DNA of 64,000 nt. Origin: an uncultured Candidatus Saccharibacteria bacterium (lineage in GTDB: Bacteria > Patescibacteriota > Saccharimonadia > Saccharimonadales > Saccharimonadaceae). Shown one piece after another: positions 47,226-55,590 of this stretch. A program made the translations under genes and the position numbers. Positions within the stretch are counted from its first letter, which is position 1; each line of letters begins with the position of its first letter. Where the stretch lies: positions 1-64,000 of the forward strand of contig CAMYUU010000002.1 of assembly GCA_947302355.1 (NCBI GenBank), given 5' to 3'. The notes under the pieces were generated by a model, which had not been told where the DNA came from, did not search any database, and worked only from the letters and a program-made list of their open reading frames with translations.

Positions 47226-48563
47226 ATGAAAAAAGTTTATAAATCGGTGCTTAGCGTGTCTGCCGCAGCAGTTGTGCTTGCAGCTACGCTTACGCCTGTG
47301 CTGGTGAATGCTTGGGGCGATTCTAGCAATGGCCGCAAGAGCTACACTTTAGCGCAAATTAACAATGGTGATCTTGGTGACACCATTACGTTTAACTCGA
47401 TTTCTAACGGTAAAATCGGGGATGAAAAGAATTTCGTGGGTGCCAAGGTAGCTGGTGCTTCTGTAGACACCTGGAATGCTAATACTATTGACGTAAAAGA
47501 CGGTGAAACTTATACGATTCGTCTTTTCGTTCATAACAACAGCCCAAAGGGCATGGAAGCGATTGCAAAGGGTGTAAAAGCCACTTTCTCGATTCCTACT
47601 ACAGTTGCTAAATCTCAAACGATTATTGGCTATATCGATTCTTCGAACGCTACCCCTAATCGTTATTGGGATGAAGTAACTTTGAATGCTAGTGAAAACA
47701 TTTACCTCGAATACGTTAGCGGTTCTGCTAAATTTACTAATAACAAGGGCACTTTTTCACTTCCTAACGAAGTAATTACTTCTGGTGCAACCTTAGGTTA
47801 TACTTCAATGAATGGTGAAATCCCTGGTTGTTATGAATATTCTGGTACTGTAACCATCGACGTGAAGGTGCATAGTTCGGTAGCCGCTAAGGTTTCGAAG
47901 CAAGTTCGCATTAAGGGTACTAAAACTTGGGGCGAATCTGTAGAAGCTAAGGTTGGTGATGAAGTAGAATATCAAATTGAATATGTTAACTTGCTATCTG
48001 AACAGGTCAAAGATGTAATGATTAGGGACGTGCTTCCTACTAACGTTGAGTATGTAAATGATTCTACGTATCTTTACAACTCAAATTATCAGAGTGGCGT
48101 ACTACTAAAGGATAATACTCTTACTACGACTGGTATCAATATCGGTTCTTACAATGCTAAGGGTAATGCTTACGTGCGCTTTACTGGTAAAGTAGTAGAT
48201 AAGTCTATGGCTTGTGGCAATAACCAGTTAGTTAACTGGGCAAGTGCTACTGTGTCTGGTTCTACTATTAAGAATGCAGTCTATAAAGACGATGCATCTG
48301 TAATGGTAAACAAGGATGATGAGATTTGTAAAAAGACTCCTGATCCAGATCCAACTCCGGATCCAGACCCAACGCCTGATCCAGATCCAACTCCGGATCC
48401 AGACCCAACGCCTGATCCAGATCCAACTCCGGACAATCCAGGCGAAACTCCTACGGTTATCGTGAGCACTGGTCCTGAAACTATTGTATCTGGTGCAGTT
48501 GGTGCCGGTTCTGTGGTGACCACTCTTGGTTACTACATTGCTAGTCGTAAAAAATTAATGTAA
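47226..48563 (+). CDS. Surface protein with DUF11-like repeat, PDPT stalk and sorting-signal-like C-terminus
   Basis: This 445-residue protein has a signal peptide ('YKSVLSVSAAAVVLAATLTPVLVNA'), two beta domains, the second DUF11-like ('GDEVEYQIEYVNLLSEQVKDVMIRDVLPTNVEYV...'), a 'PDPDPTPDPDPT' stalk (~373-400), then 'STGPETIVSGAVGAGSVVTTLGYYIASRKKLM': a TGP motif, a hydrophobic stretch and a basic end. This resembles a sortase signal without a true LPxTG, so cell-wall or membrane anchoring is likely by an atypical route. The SD is AAAGGA. It follows the structured gap at 47.0 kb. Confidence 0.8.
   Translation: MKKVYKSVLSVSAAAVVLAATLTPVLVNAWGDSSNGRKSYTLAQINNGDLGDTITFNSISNGKIGDEKNFVGAKVAGASVDTWNANTIDVKDGETYTIRLFVHNNSPKGMEAIAKGVKATFSIPTTVAKSQTIIGYIDSSNATPNRYWDEVTLNASENIYLEYVSGSAKFTNNKGTFSLPNEVITSGATLGYTSMNGEIPGCYEYSGTVTIDVKVHSSVAAKVSKQVRIKGTKTWGESVEAKVGDEVEYQIEYVNLLSEQVKDVMIRDVLPTNVEYVNDSTYLYNSNYQSGVLLKDNTLTTTGINIGSYNAKGNAYVRFTGKVVDKSMACGNNQLVNWASATVSGSTIKNAVYKDDASVMVNKDDEICKKTPDPDPTPDPDPTPDPDPTPDPDPTPDPDPTPDNPGETPTVIVSTGPETIVSGAVGAGSVVTTLGYYIASRKKLM
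48342..48433 (+). repeat. 36-bp tandem repeat coding for PDPDPT stalk
   Basis: Units at 48342-48377 and 48378-48413 are identical, and a partial third continues to 48433. The near-perfect DNA identity allows slippage in whole 12-residue steps. Confidence 0.9.
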
Positions 48564-48593
48564 AAGTGACCGCTTTCGTTAGAGTGGGAACTT

Positions 48594-48632
48594 AAAAAAG
48601 TGAGCCGGGCTTTAAGCCTTGGCTCACTTTTT
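48594..48632 (+). terminator. Terminator of 47226-48563
   Basis: A 12-bp stem AAAAAGTGAGCC/GGCTCACTTTTT with an inner GGGCTT/AAGCCT pair. Confidence 0.9.
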
Positions 48633-48718
48633 GTCTTATTGATTCGGGAAGATTTTCGGACCAGTAGATTGGTTTTTTTTAGTTTTTAAAAAATGTTTAT
48701 GTTATAATGGTGATATAT

Positions 48719-51046
48719 ATGAATTCATCACGTGATAATTGTTTTGGTTTGATGAAAAAACTCATTCATAGAGGTGCAGCTGTTTTTACGGCTGTGGTGG
48801 TTTTTGGTGGATTAATATCGGTAATAGGAAATGTATTGGTACCGAGTGGTGAAGCTTGGGCAGAGTATGGTGGTACCTGGAAAGGTTTACCGGATTGCAA
48901 GGATGGTTGGGAAATATTAGAGAAGGTTGAAAAACGTACAGGCCAGAGAGCGGATAAACCAGAGGGTGATGTTGCTGGTTATTATGTTGATGTAAAGTGC
49001 GCAGCGACAAACAAGACGGTGAAAAATGTTTTTGCTGCACCAGAAGATATGCCAAATAACCATGACGACAATGGAGTAAAGTGTATTATTATTTCTTTAG
49101 CCCAAGGCAAGGCCGTGTCGTGTGATGGCACCGTTGGTCAGCTTTATACGGGAGAAGTGCCTGAGGATGCAATTGAGGAGGCGAGAAAAAAGGCTGAAGA
49201 GAATAAGCGATATTGTTGGGATAATTCGGGTAGCTTGGGTTGGCTAATATGTCCAATTATAGAAGGTGCGAGTTCAGCCCTTAGTACTATTTATGAAAAT
49301 ATTATAGAGCCATTCCTCGTTATTGATCCCGCCCTGATTGATGATTCGGATTCGAGTGGGGTATATATAGCTTGGAGTATTTTTAGGAATATAGCAAACT
49401 GGATATTTGTAATATTGCTACTTGCTGTAATCTTTTCACAAATTACTGGCTGGGGAATTGATAATTATGGAATAAAGAAGATATTGCCGAAGTTGATTGT
49501 GGCTGCTATTCTTATTAATCTTTCTTTTGTAATTTGCCAGTTGGCAGTTGATTTATCTAATATATTTGGGAATGGCTTGAATTCAATGCTTACCGGAATA
49601 GCTGCTCAGGTAAACGCGCAGGCTTCTTCTGCGTCTGCCTATTTTAGCTCTTTGGTTTATGTTGTGGCTGCGGCTCTTGGAATTGTGGTTGCTGCTGGAG
49701 CGGCAGGTGCAGCGTTTTTGACCGTTACGACGTTGATAGGTAGTGGCTGGGCGATAATTGTGCCAGTTCTAATGAGCCTTGTGTCTGCCTTATTGTCTGT
49801 ATTATTTATGTTTGCAGTTTTAATCGTGAGAAAGGCTTTGGCTGTATTATTGGTCGCGGTCGCGCCACTGGCTTTTGCTTCTTATATCTTTCCCAATACA
49901 AAGAAAATCCTTTTTGATAGGTGGTTGAGTATATTTAAGGGGGTATTGCTGCTGTATCCATTGGCTGGCCTTTTGATTGGTGGCGGACTATTGGCGTCGG
50001 TGATTATTGTGACTACGGCGCAGGAGGGGAGTGTAGATGCATCTAGTGATGTGCAGCTATTCTTTACATACCTAGGTGGAGTATTGTTGCAAGTAGTTCC
50101 TTTCTTCTTCTTGCCTTCTCTGTTTAGGAAATCTCTTAGTGCTGTTGGTGATATCGGTAATAAGATTACTGGATTTGGAAGGGGTGTCAATGCTGGACTT
50201 TCTAAGCGAGTCAATGAAAGTGAAGGCATAAGGGCTTGGCAAGCTGAGCAGGCGGCTGGAACGCCTAATGGATTACGCGAAAGAGTAGCGTCGGCGATGG
50301 CTGGAAACAAAAGATTGCCAGGTGGTCAAATAGCAAGAAATGCTCTTGCACGCAGTAGGATGAAGCACGAGAGAATGACGTCAATGCTGGGCGCTTATGA
50401 TGCGATGTTTGGTAAGGATTATTTATTGCAAGCTGAGACAGCTAACGAGATGAAGCGCATAACGTCTTCTGGTGAAATTAATAATTTGGGATTCAATCCC
50501 AAGACTGAAGAAATTACTGACGAAAAAGGCCTTGCGGCTGGATTTCGGAAGGCTTTGCGGAAAAATGACGCAGCTGGGATACGAGCTTACACGGACGCAT
50601 TGGCGACAAAGGGAAGTGCTGGAAGGCAGGCGATTCAAGATATTTGGGATAAGGAAGTGGAGACTGGGACCGTAACAGGGTCTGCAGCGAAAACTTTTGC
50701 TGATAATGTTTTGTCGAATCATGCAGACTTTAAAGTGACTAATGATAGTATGTACGAGTTAGCAAAAGGTGTTAATAGTAAGCCTGAGGAGAGTCTTAAG
50801 ACGACTGAACAATGGCTTCAAGATAATGGAACAGCATTAGTTGATAACGTTACGGCGGCGTCTTTGGGTAGTATGGATGATAAGGAATATAAGAGAATAA
50901 TTAGATTGGCTCAATCGCATCCTATAATCCGAGAATTGGCAAATGAGGCATTGACGGGTCCAAACATTGCAAGTATAAATGCTCAAAGAGTGAAAGAGCT
51001 GAAAGATCTTGCTAATGGGTCTACTCCTCCTACTTCGACTACTTAA
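48719..51046 (+). CDS. Large polytopic membrane protein (TrbL/VirB6-like topology), function uncertain
   Basis: This 775-residue protein has a signal-like first helix ('AAVFTAVVVFGGLISVIGNVL'), an extracytoplasmic region with Cys (~50-185), about seven membrane helices (~210-500: 'NWIFVILLLAVIFSQITGW', 'LIVAAILINLSFVICQLAV', 'SLVYVVAAALGIVVAAGAAGAAFL', 'VLIVRKALAVLLVAVAPLAFASYIFP', 'FKGVLLLYPLAGLLIGGGLLA') and a ~270-residue cytosolic C-terminal part. The 'FVICQLAVDLSN' and 'APLAFASYIFPNTKKILFDRWLSIFKGVLLLYPL' stretches match the type IV secretion VirB6/TrbL pattern. No other T4SS gene is nearby. TATAAT lies ten bases before ATG 48719. Confidence 0.68.
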   Translation: MNSSRDNCFGLMKKLIHRGAAVFTAVVVFGGLISVIGNVLVPSGEAWAEYGGTWKGLPDCKDGWEILEKVEKRTGQRADKPEGDVAGYYVDVKCAATNKTVKNVFAAPEDMPNNHDDNGVKCIIISLAQGKAVSCDGTVGQLYTGEVPEDAIEEARKKAEENKRYCWDNSGSLGWLICPIIEGASSALSTIYENIIEPFLVIDPALIDDSDSSGVYIAWSIFRNIANWIFVILLLAVIFSQITGWGIDNYGIKKILPKLIVAAILINLSFVICQLAVDLSNIFGNGLNSMLTGIAAQVNAQASSASAYFSSLVYVVAAALGIVVAAGAAGAAFLTVTTLIGSGWAIIVPVLMSLVSALLSVLFMFAVLIVRKALAVLLVAVAPLAFASYIFPNTKKILFDRWLSIFKGVLLLYPLAGLLIGGGLLASVIIVTTAQEGSVDASSDVQLFFTYLGGVLLQVVPFFFLPSLFRKSLSAVGDIGNKITGFGRGVNAGLSKRVNESEGIRAWQAEQAAGTPNGLRERVASAMAGNKRLPGGQIARNALARSRMKHERMTSMLGAYDAMFGKDYLLQAETANEMKRITSSGEINNLGFNPKTEEITDEKGLAAGFRKALRKNDAAGIRAYTDALATKGSAGRQAIQDIWDKEVETGTVTGSAAKTFADNVLSNHADFKVTNDSMYELAKGVNSKPEESLKTTEQWLQDNGTALVDNVTAASLGSMDDKEYKRIIRLAQSHPIIRELANEALTGPNIASINAQRVKELKDLANGSTPPTSTT

Positions 51047-51116
51047 TATATAAAAGACGGAGATTAATTTTTGTCGTTCATATCGAATTGGTTGGCACCA
51101 TTTGAGATTAGCTGGT

Positions 51117-51887
51117 TTAGATTACATGGTCGAATAAACAAGCAATGGTTAGCGGGCCGACGCCGCCGGTGGGGGGCGTGATGGCGGCGAGGTCGGTGCG
51201 GGCGCGGACGTCGCTGGAAAGGTCGCCTTTTAGGACGCCGTTTTCGCTGGCTGTGCCGGCATCTACAACTACGGCACCAGGCTTAATCATTGAGCTATTG
51301 ATTAAGCCTGCTACGCCGGTAGCCGTAATAATAATATCGTATTGGTTGAGCATTGTAAGGTTGGAACCACGGTGGAATAAATTTACATTAAGCCCAGAAT
51401 CACTAAACATTTTAAATAATGGAGCGCCTACGAGTTTTCCGCGACCAACGATGGCGATTTTCTGATTTTTTAATTCGATATTATAGCCGGTGAGAAGCCA
51501 GTTAATAGCAGTGGCGGTGGCTGAATCGTAATTGGCGTGTTCGCCTAGGCCATCTACGTCTTTTTCAGGTGCGATTAGATTACAAAGTTCATCGGTGCGT
51601 TCTTTTTCCTGAATTGGAAGCTGAATGATAATACCAGAAACTGATGGATCGCTACTAGCACGAATGATTTCTTCTTGGAGGGCGTCAGAATTTTGTGCAC
51701 GATAGTCAATCACTTCTACGCCGATATCTTCGCCGTATTTAATTTTAAGATTGACATATTTAAGAATGACAGGGTTATCACTATCGCGAAGAATGAGAAG
51801 TTTAGGTTTTTTAGCCATTTTGCGGATTTGCTGGGCTTGACGTTCTTTGATGAAGCCGGCCAGTTCGCGACCATCTAAGATCTTCAT
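51117..51887 (-). CDS. folD: Methylene-THF dehydrogenase / methenyl-THF cyclohydrolase
   Basis: This 256-residue bifunctional enzyme makes 10-formyl-THF from 5,10-methylene-THF using NADP. The first domain has the substrate motif with Tyr and Lys ('KYVNLKIKYGEDIGVEV') and 'IIQLPIQ'; the nucleotide domain has 'VGRGKLVGAPL' and 'GPLTIACL' after 'PPTGGVGP'. The track start (51917) is replaced by ATG 51887 because it overlaps the murB stop by ATGA and the resulting MKILDGRELA matches the family start. The Lys-containing 'DGLGEHA' differs from the usual 'DGF/H'. It is cotranscribed with murB. Confidence 0.93.
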   Translation of the reverse strand: MKILDGRELAGFIKERQAQQIRKMAKKPKLLILRDSDNPVILKYVNLKIKYGEDIGVEVIDYRAQNSDALQEEIIRASSDPSVSGIIIQLPIQEKERTDELCNLIAPEKDVDGLGEHANYDSATATAINWLLTGYNIELKNQKIAIVGRGKLVGAPLFKMFSDSGLNVNLFHRGSNLTMLNQYDIIITATGVAGLINSSMIKPGAVVVDAGTASENGVLKGDLSSDVRARTDLAAITPPTGGVGPLTIACLFDHVI

Positions 51888-53008
51888 TGGATCTCCATAG
51901 GTTCTTGTTCGAGCCAATAACCAAATTTGTCGTAGACTTTGCCAACTATTTCACTACGAGCGGCTTTTAGATCATTATAACCTTTGGCGGATTCATTGAT
52001 GAGAACTAGTGGGGCTTTGTCGCTAACGCGCATCCCATGTAAGAGCGCGCCTTTAAGACCAGCTTGTTCGATTAGCCAACCGGAATTGATTTTGTTGCCA
52101 TCTTTGCCGTGATAAACTGGGTAACCTTTGGATTCGGCTAGCTTGGCATCGGCATCGTTTAGGTAGATATTTTTAAAGAATGATCCGGAACTAGCTTGGC
52201 TTAAAGGGTCTGGCAATTTGCTGTCACGGATATCGCTTACGATTTGACGGATGCTCTGAGGACTGTAATCGGTAATATTGTTGGCTGATATGTATTGCTC
52301 GATAGAATTATAAAATGGGCGAGACATTTCGCCAGATCTAAGATGGAGGGTGAGAGAGATAACGAAATAGCGATTTTTGTCGGTAGTATTTAGAATGCTT
52401 TTGCGATAGGAAAAATGAAGATCGGATTTTGAGAGGGTTTTATAAGTATGGTCAGTGGTGTCGTAAACTTCGATTTCGACTAATGTATCTGCGATTTCTT
52501 GGCCGTAGGCTCCGATGTTTTGGACTGGAGCTGCGCCAGCTAGGCCAGGTATTTTGCTCAAAGCTTCAATCCCAGTGAGGTTTCTTTTGCAGGCGTAGTC
52601 GACGACATCGTCCCAGTATTCGCCACCCATCACTTTAATATAAATCGTGGAACGACTAGGCACCTCTTTTTCGGACACACTTGAGGCCGTTCGGCCAAGC
52701 TTATGGTCCTCAAAAGAGGTACCTGAGTCGCTCTGTGACTCATATTTAGATTTAAGGATGTCTGTCGGTGTCTGGGTAATCTCGATGCCTTTCATGCGGT
52801 TAATGATGATGACGCCGTTAAATCCTTCATCGTGACCGATGGTGTTGGCGCCGTAGCCAAGTACGAAAGTAGGCAAATGGGCTTGTTCGGCAAAGCTATA
52901 AGCATCAGCAACTTCGTCGTGGTTTTCAACTTCAATTACGTAGCGTGCTGGACCGCCAAGTCGCATGGTGGTGAGACTGGAAATTAAGATATTTTCATTA
53001 ATCCTCAT
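51884..53008 (-). CDS. murB: UDP-N-acetylenolpyruvoylglucosamine reductase, with an in-frame inserted element
   Basis: This 374-residue flavoenzyme makes UDP-MurNAc for peptidoglycan. The FAD domain has 'TTMRLGGPARYVIEV', 'YGANTIGHDEGFNGVIIIN' and 'GIEALSKIPGLAGAAPVQNIGAYGQEI'; the C-terminal domain has the catalytic Ser in 'SSGSFFKNI' and Glu in 'VLINESAKGYNDL'. Between 'GIEITQ' and 'VMGGEYWDDVV', where other MurB proteins have ~10 residues, about 40 residues appear; 'DSGTSFEDHKLGRTASSVSE' within it is encoded by the element at 52653-52730. The ATG is six bases after TATAAT. folD follows with an ATGA overlap. Confidence 0.95.
   Translation of the reverse strand: MRINENILISSLTTMRLGGPARYVIEVENHDEVADAYSFAEQAHLPTFVLGYGANTIGHDEGFNGVIIINRMKGIEITQTPTDILKSKYESQSDSGTSFEDHKLGRTASSVSEKEVPSRSTIYIKVMGGEYWDDVVDYACKRNLTGIEALSKIPGLAGAAPVQNIGAYGQEIADTLVEIEVYDTTDHTYKTLSKSDLHFSYRKSILNTTDKNRYFVISLTLHLRSGEMSRPFYNSIEQYISANNITDYSPQSIRQIVSDIRDSKLPDPLSQASSGSFFKNIYLNDADAKLAESKGYPVYHGKDGNKINSGWLIEQAGLKGALLHGMRVSDKAPLVLINESAKGYNDLKAARSEIVGKVYDKFGYWLEQEPMEIQ
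52653..52730 (+). repeat. Inverted-repeat-flanked inserted element, copy D (inside murB)
   Basis: 18/19-bp arms (52653-52670 and 52712-52730; one change, one extra base) flank a 41-bp core with TTCGGACAC, GGCC-GTTC-GGCC and AAGCTTATGGTCC, which aligns with the cores of A and B. The host gene is on the opposite strand relative to copy A, so the reverse complement is translated. Confidence 0.75.
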
Positions 53009-53014
53009 GAGTTG

Positions 53015-53020
53015 ATTATA
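53015..53020 (-). promoter_or_regulatory. -10 of leaderless murB-folD operon
   Basis: CATGC-TATAAT on the minus strand, six bases before the murB ATG. Confidence 0.7.
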
Positions 53021-53077
53021 GCATGAGAAAAGAGTTTTTAAAATGAAAGGAGAGGGGGTTGAAAGTGGTTTCTATGC

Positions 53078-53083
53078 TATAAT
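53078..53083 (+). promoter_or_regulatory. -10 of leaderless 53090 gene
   Basis: TATGC-TATAAT, six bases before the ATG. Confidence 0.7.
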
Positions 53084-53089
53084 TATATT

Positions 53090-53593
53090 ATGAAGAAAAA
53101 GTGTAGAATTCTGTGTTGTGCGATGACCGCGTTTTTTTGTCAGCCAATTCTAAATGTGGTTGCAATTTCTGAAGATCAGGAAGCTATGATTGTGAAGCGT
53201 TGTGATGCTATTAAGGAGGATCTTAGAACGGTGCAACGCGATGACGCTAAATCTAGAGTGCATTTAGGTACTTATTATGATGATATTTTGTCGAATTATA
53301 TAACACCACTAAATGTAAGGTTAGTTGAAAAAAATCTTTCTAATGCTGGTTTTATTGATAATCAGAATGAATTTGTAAAAACGAAGACTACATTTGTAAA
53401 TGATTTTACTAAGTATCAACAAATGCTTGAAGAGCTAGTAGCGATGGATTGTAAAAATGAACCGGAAAAGTTTTATGATGAATTGGTGAACGTTCGGCAG
53501 CGACGCAAGACTATGGAACAGGATGTATTAAAAATGAGGCGTTTAATATCTGAGCACATTAGCTTAGTGGAGAGCATGAGGAATAAACTATGA
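53090..53593 (+). CDS. Secreted coiled-coil protein, function unknown
   Basis: This 167-residue protein has a signal-like start ('KKKCRILCCAMTAFFCQPILNVVA', Cys-rich and only moderately hydrophobic) and a predominantly helical mature part with coiled-coil heptads ('EPEKFYDELVNVRQRRKTMEQDVLKMRRLISEHISLVESM'). No family is recognised. It is first of a three-gene set: its stop overlaps the next start by ATGA, and a fibro-slime protein follows. The set may build one surface assembly. Confidence 0.7.
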   Translation: MKKKCRILCCAMTAFFCQPILNVVAISEDQEAMIVKRCDAIKEDLRTVQRDDAKSRVHLGTYYDDILSNYITPLNVRLVEKNLSNAGFIDNQNEFVKTKTTFVNDFTKYQQMLEELVAMDCKNEPEKFYDELVNVRQRRKTMEQDVLKMRRLISEHISLVESMRNKL

Positions 53594-53958
53594 CAGAAGA
53601 GAGAAAGCGTAGCAGAAGTAGGAAACTAACAAATGGGGGTAGGAATCTCGTTCTATTGGGTGTATTTTCTACGATTGTAGCGCTGACGACGACGGGTATT
53701 TCTTTAGCGGTCTATCATAATTCTGGCGATATATATCTCGACCGCTCGCGCCCGGGTTATTTGCCTGATGAAGAAGAAATTGAAAGTGAGGACGTAGAAG
53801 AGGAAGAATATGATTTTGGTAAGATTGAGACTTTGGATGCTGAAACGGTTGAGGTGTATCTAGAGAATCTGAATGCGGAGGCGAGGTCGCTTGATGAGTA
53901 TAGTGATTCATTTGACGCAAGTGCGTTGTCGGATGAGAAGCTAGGTATTTCTGAGTAG
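53590..53958 (+). CDS. Bitopic membrane protein with acidic exterior, function unknown
   Basis: This 122-residue protein has a basic cytosolic start ('RKRSRSRKLTNGGR'), one membrane helix ('NLVLLGVFSTIVALTTTGISLAVY') and an extremely acidic extracytoplasmic segment ('DEEEIESEDVEEEEYDFG'). Its architecture is the same as the 170-residue protein at 60504-61016, which also precedes a large surface protein. It is translationally coupled to the gene before it. Confidence 0.7.
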   Translation: MTEERKRSRSRKLTNGGRNLVLLGVFSTIVALTTTGISLAVYHNSGDIYLDRSRPGYLPDEEEIESEDVEEEEYDFGKIETLDAETVEVYLENLNAEARSLDEYSDSFDASALSDEKLGISE

Positions 53959-54004
53959 GTTAGCTATTGATTTTTTTAGGAAAAGCATTATACTTGAAAT
54001 TAGC

Positions 54005-55129
54005 ATGGATAAAAAGCGCAAGCAACATGGACAAAAACTGAAGGTTTTTGGAGTAGTTTCGCTAATAGCGTTAGCTGTTGGGGGCACGTTGGCGACCGTG
54101 GGGATGTCGCGGGCGGTGAAAGAAATTCATGGAATTGAAATGTCTAGGACGCCCGATGCGATTCTAGCGAGCGCGGGCGTGGATGATGGCAGTGAGGTAA
54201 CACTTAATGTCATTTTTTTTGACCAGCTGGCTGATGAATGTGTAAATATTTATGATTTAGATCAAAACCAGGCTTTGAAAGTTCGTCAGTTTGAGTGGTC
54301 TGAATGTGATTATTATAATAGTAAGCTAGAACAAGGCTTGGTGGATTATTATCTAAATGACGAATTTATGCCAGTAGGACTGGGTGGCTCGTATATAACG
54401 AATCGTGGTATGGCGGATCTTTCAAGATGGTATTCAAATGTGGATGGTAAGAGTCAAAGCTATATGGGTCAGTTGAAATTGGAATATAGTAGAAGTAATG
54501 CACTTTTTTCTTATAGGAATGATGAGTTTTATCCATTGGATGAAGTTAAGTTTAGTGCTGATGACTTTACGAATCAGGACGGACACAACCATCTTTTTAC
54601 GATGAGTTTCGCAGTGCCGTTTAGTCCAAGGGTTAATGGTGAAGAACATTTTATTATTGATGCCGATGATGATACGTTTGTATTTATAGGTGATAGGTTA
54701 GCCTTGGATTTAGGGGGAATTCATGAAGCGATGCGTGGTCAGTTCATAATAAATAAAAAAGGTGAAGTTATGACTGCTGTGGGTGACGAGGACTATGCTT
54801 ATTCGGGCATAAATGTGAAATCTGATGAGAGTTCCATCGTGAGGATTTTTCACGCCGATCGTGATTCCAAGGATTCAGTTTTTGGGGTGGCATTTAGTAA
54901 TATGAATTTGGAAGTAGCAAATTCGCAGTTAGCCGATGCTAGCGATATACAGATTGCTTATGATCCAACTGATCCGACTTTTGTTAAGCCACTAGGGAAA
55001 AGCATGACTGTTCGTCCGGACAATACTAAAGGATATATGATTATGGCCACCATTGAGGGTATTGCGCTGGCTGTAGTGGCTATACTTGTAGCAATGGTTG
55101 CGCATGCCTTAATAAGGGGCAATTCTTAA
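54005..55129 (+). CDS. Fibro-slime / PA14-like domain surface protein
   Basis: This 374-residue protein has an N-terminal helix ('VFGVVSLIALAVGGTLATVGM'), a fibro-slime domain related to PA14 with the signature 'HFIIDADDDTFVFIGDRLALDLGGIHEA' (~215-250), and a C-terminal membrane helix ('IMATIEGIALAVVAILVAMVAHALI'), so both ends are membrane-embedded and the domain faces out. PA14-like folds often bind carbohydrates; binding to host or matrix glycans is inference. TATACT lies ten bases before the ATG. Confidence 0.82.
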   Translation: MDKKRKQHGQKLKVFGVVSLIALAVGGTLATVGMSRAVKEIHGIEMSRTPDAILASAGVDDGSEVTLNVIFFDQLADECVNIYDLDQNQALKVRQFEWSECDYYNSKLEQGLVDYYLNDEFMPVGLGGSYITNRGMADLSRWYSNVDGKSQSYMGQLKLEYSRSNALFSYRNDEFYPLDEVKFSADDFTNQDGHNHLFTMSFAVPFSPRVNGEEHFIIDADDDTFVFIGDRLALDLGGIHEAMRGQFIINKKGEVMTAVGDEDYAYSGINVKSDESSIVRIFHADRDSKDSVFGVAFSNMNLEVANSQLADASDIQIAYDPTDPTFVKPLGKSMTVRPDNTKGYMIMATIEGIALAVVAILVAMVAHALIRGNS

Positions 55130-55462
55130 TTATTTGACTGGTTTAGAGATATTGGCGCCATGTCCATATTCGGGAATAATGATGGGGTGTTTTTTACCAT
55201 GATGATCGTAGAGCGGAATGCTTAGCTCGGAGGCTAGAGTATTAACTATGGCTGCGCCAATACGAAGGCCAGTGAATGATCCAGGGCCAGACATGAAGGT
55301 GATTTCGGTGATATCTTTAAAATCTTTGTTGTTTTCTTGTAATTTATCGTGAATGAATTTAAGTAATTTTTCGGCTAAATCGCGATCAAAATTATAACGA
55401 TATTCGTGATCGTCGAGTTTTAGAATAGTTTCGGGGGAACTGGTATCTAGATATAATTTCAC
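55130..55462 (-). CDS. tsaB: TsaB-like protein, N-terminal half only
   Basis: This 110-residue protein matches the first actin-like lobe of TsaB (YeaZ), which scaffolds TsaD in making the t6A modification of tRNA: 'LYLDTSSPETILKL' and 'ITFMSGPGSFTGLRIGAAIVNTLASEL' are clear. Typical TsaB has ~220 residues; the second lobe is absent, which is either a reduced functional form or a decay product. It starts at GTG, seven bases after TATAAT. tsaE lies just upstream, with element B between them. Confidence 0.8.
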   Translation of the reverse strand: MKLYLDTSSPETILKLDDHEYRYNFDRDLAEKLLKFIHDKLQENNKDFKDITEITFMSGPGSFTGLRIGAAIVNTLASELSIPLYDHHGKKHPIIIPEYGHGANISKPVK

Positions 55463-55469
55463 GTAGACA

Positions 55470-55475
55470 ATTATA
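55470..55475 (-). promoter_or_regulatory. -10 of leaderless tsaB (GTG start)
   Basis: TATAAT on the minus strand, seven bases before the GTG. Confidence 0.6.
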
Positions 55476-55483
55476 CTCTAAAA

Positions 55484-55590
55484 TATGTAATAAGAAAATA
55501 TTTTAAACGTGCCCTTCGGACACGCTCCAAGGCCGCTCTGGCCAGTCTTTATGTCCCGCAGAGCAGATTAAAATATATTCTTATTACATA
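55484..55590 (+). repeat. Inverted-repeat-flanked inserted element, copy B (tsaE-tsaB gap)
   Basis: 23-bp arms (55484-55506 and 55568-55590, 22 of 23 paired) flank a 61-bp core with CCCTTCGGACACG, GGCC-GCTCT-GGCC and AGTCTTTATGTCC, nearly identical to copy A. The right arm holds the last codons and stop of tsaE; the left arm is an A/T-rich inverted copy of it. Confidence 0.82.

Noticed and set aside
46504-48433. Short direct repeats as a CRISPR array
   Set aside because: Repeats are in frame, encode PDP stalks, have no unique spacers and no cas genes are near.
48281-48523. Gly-Ser-Val repeat ORF on the minus strand
   Set aside because: Antisense of the PDPT repeat in 47226-48563.
45394-51046. 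Type IV secretion or mobile island
   Set aside because: Only one VirB6/TrbL-like protein is present; no VirB4, relaxase, integrase or att pair was seen.
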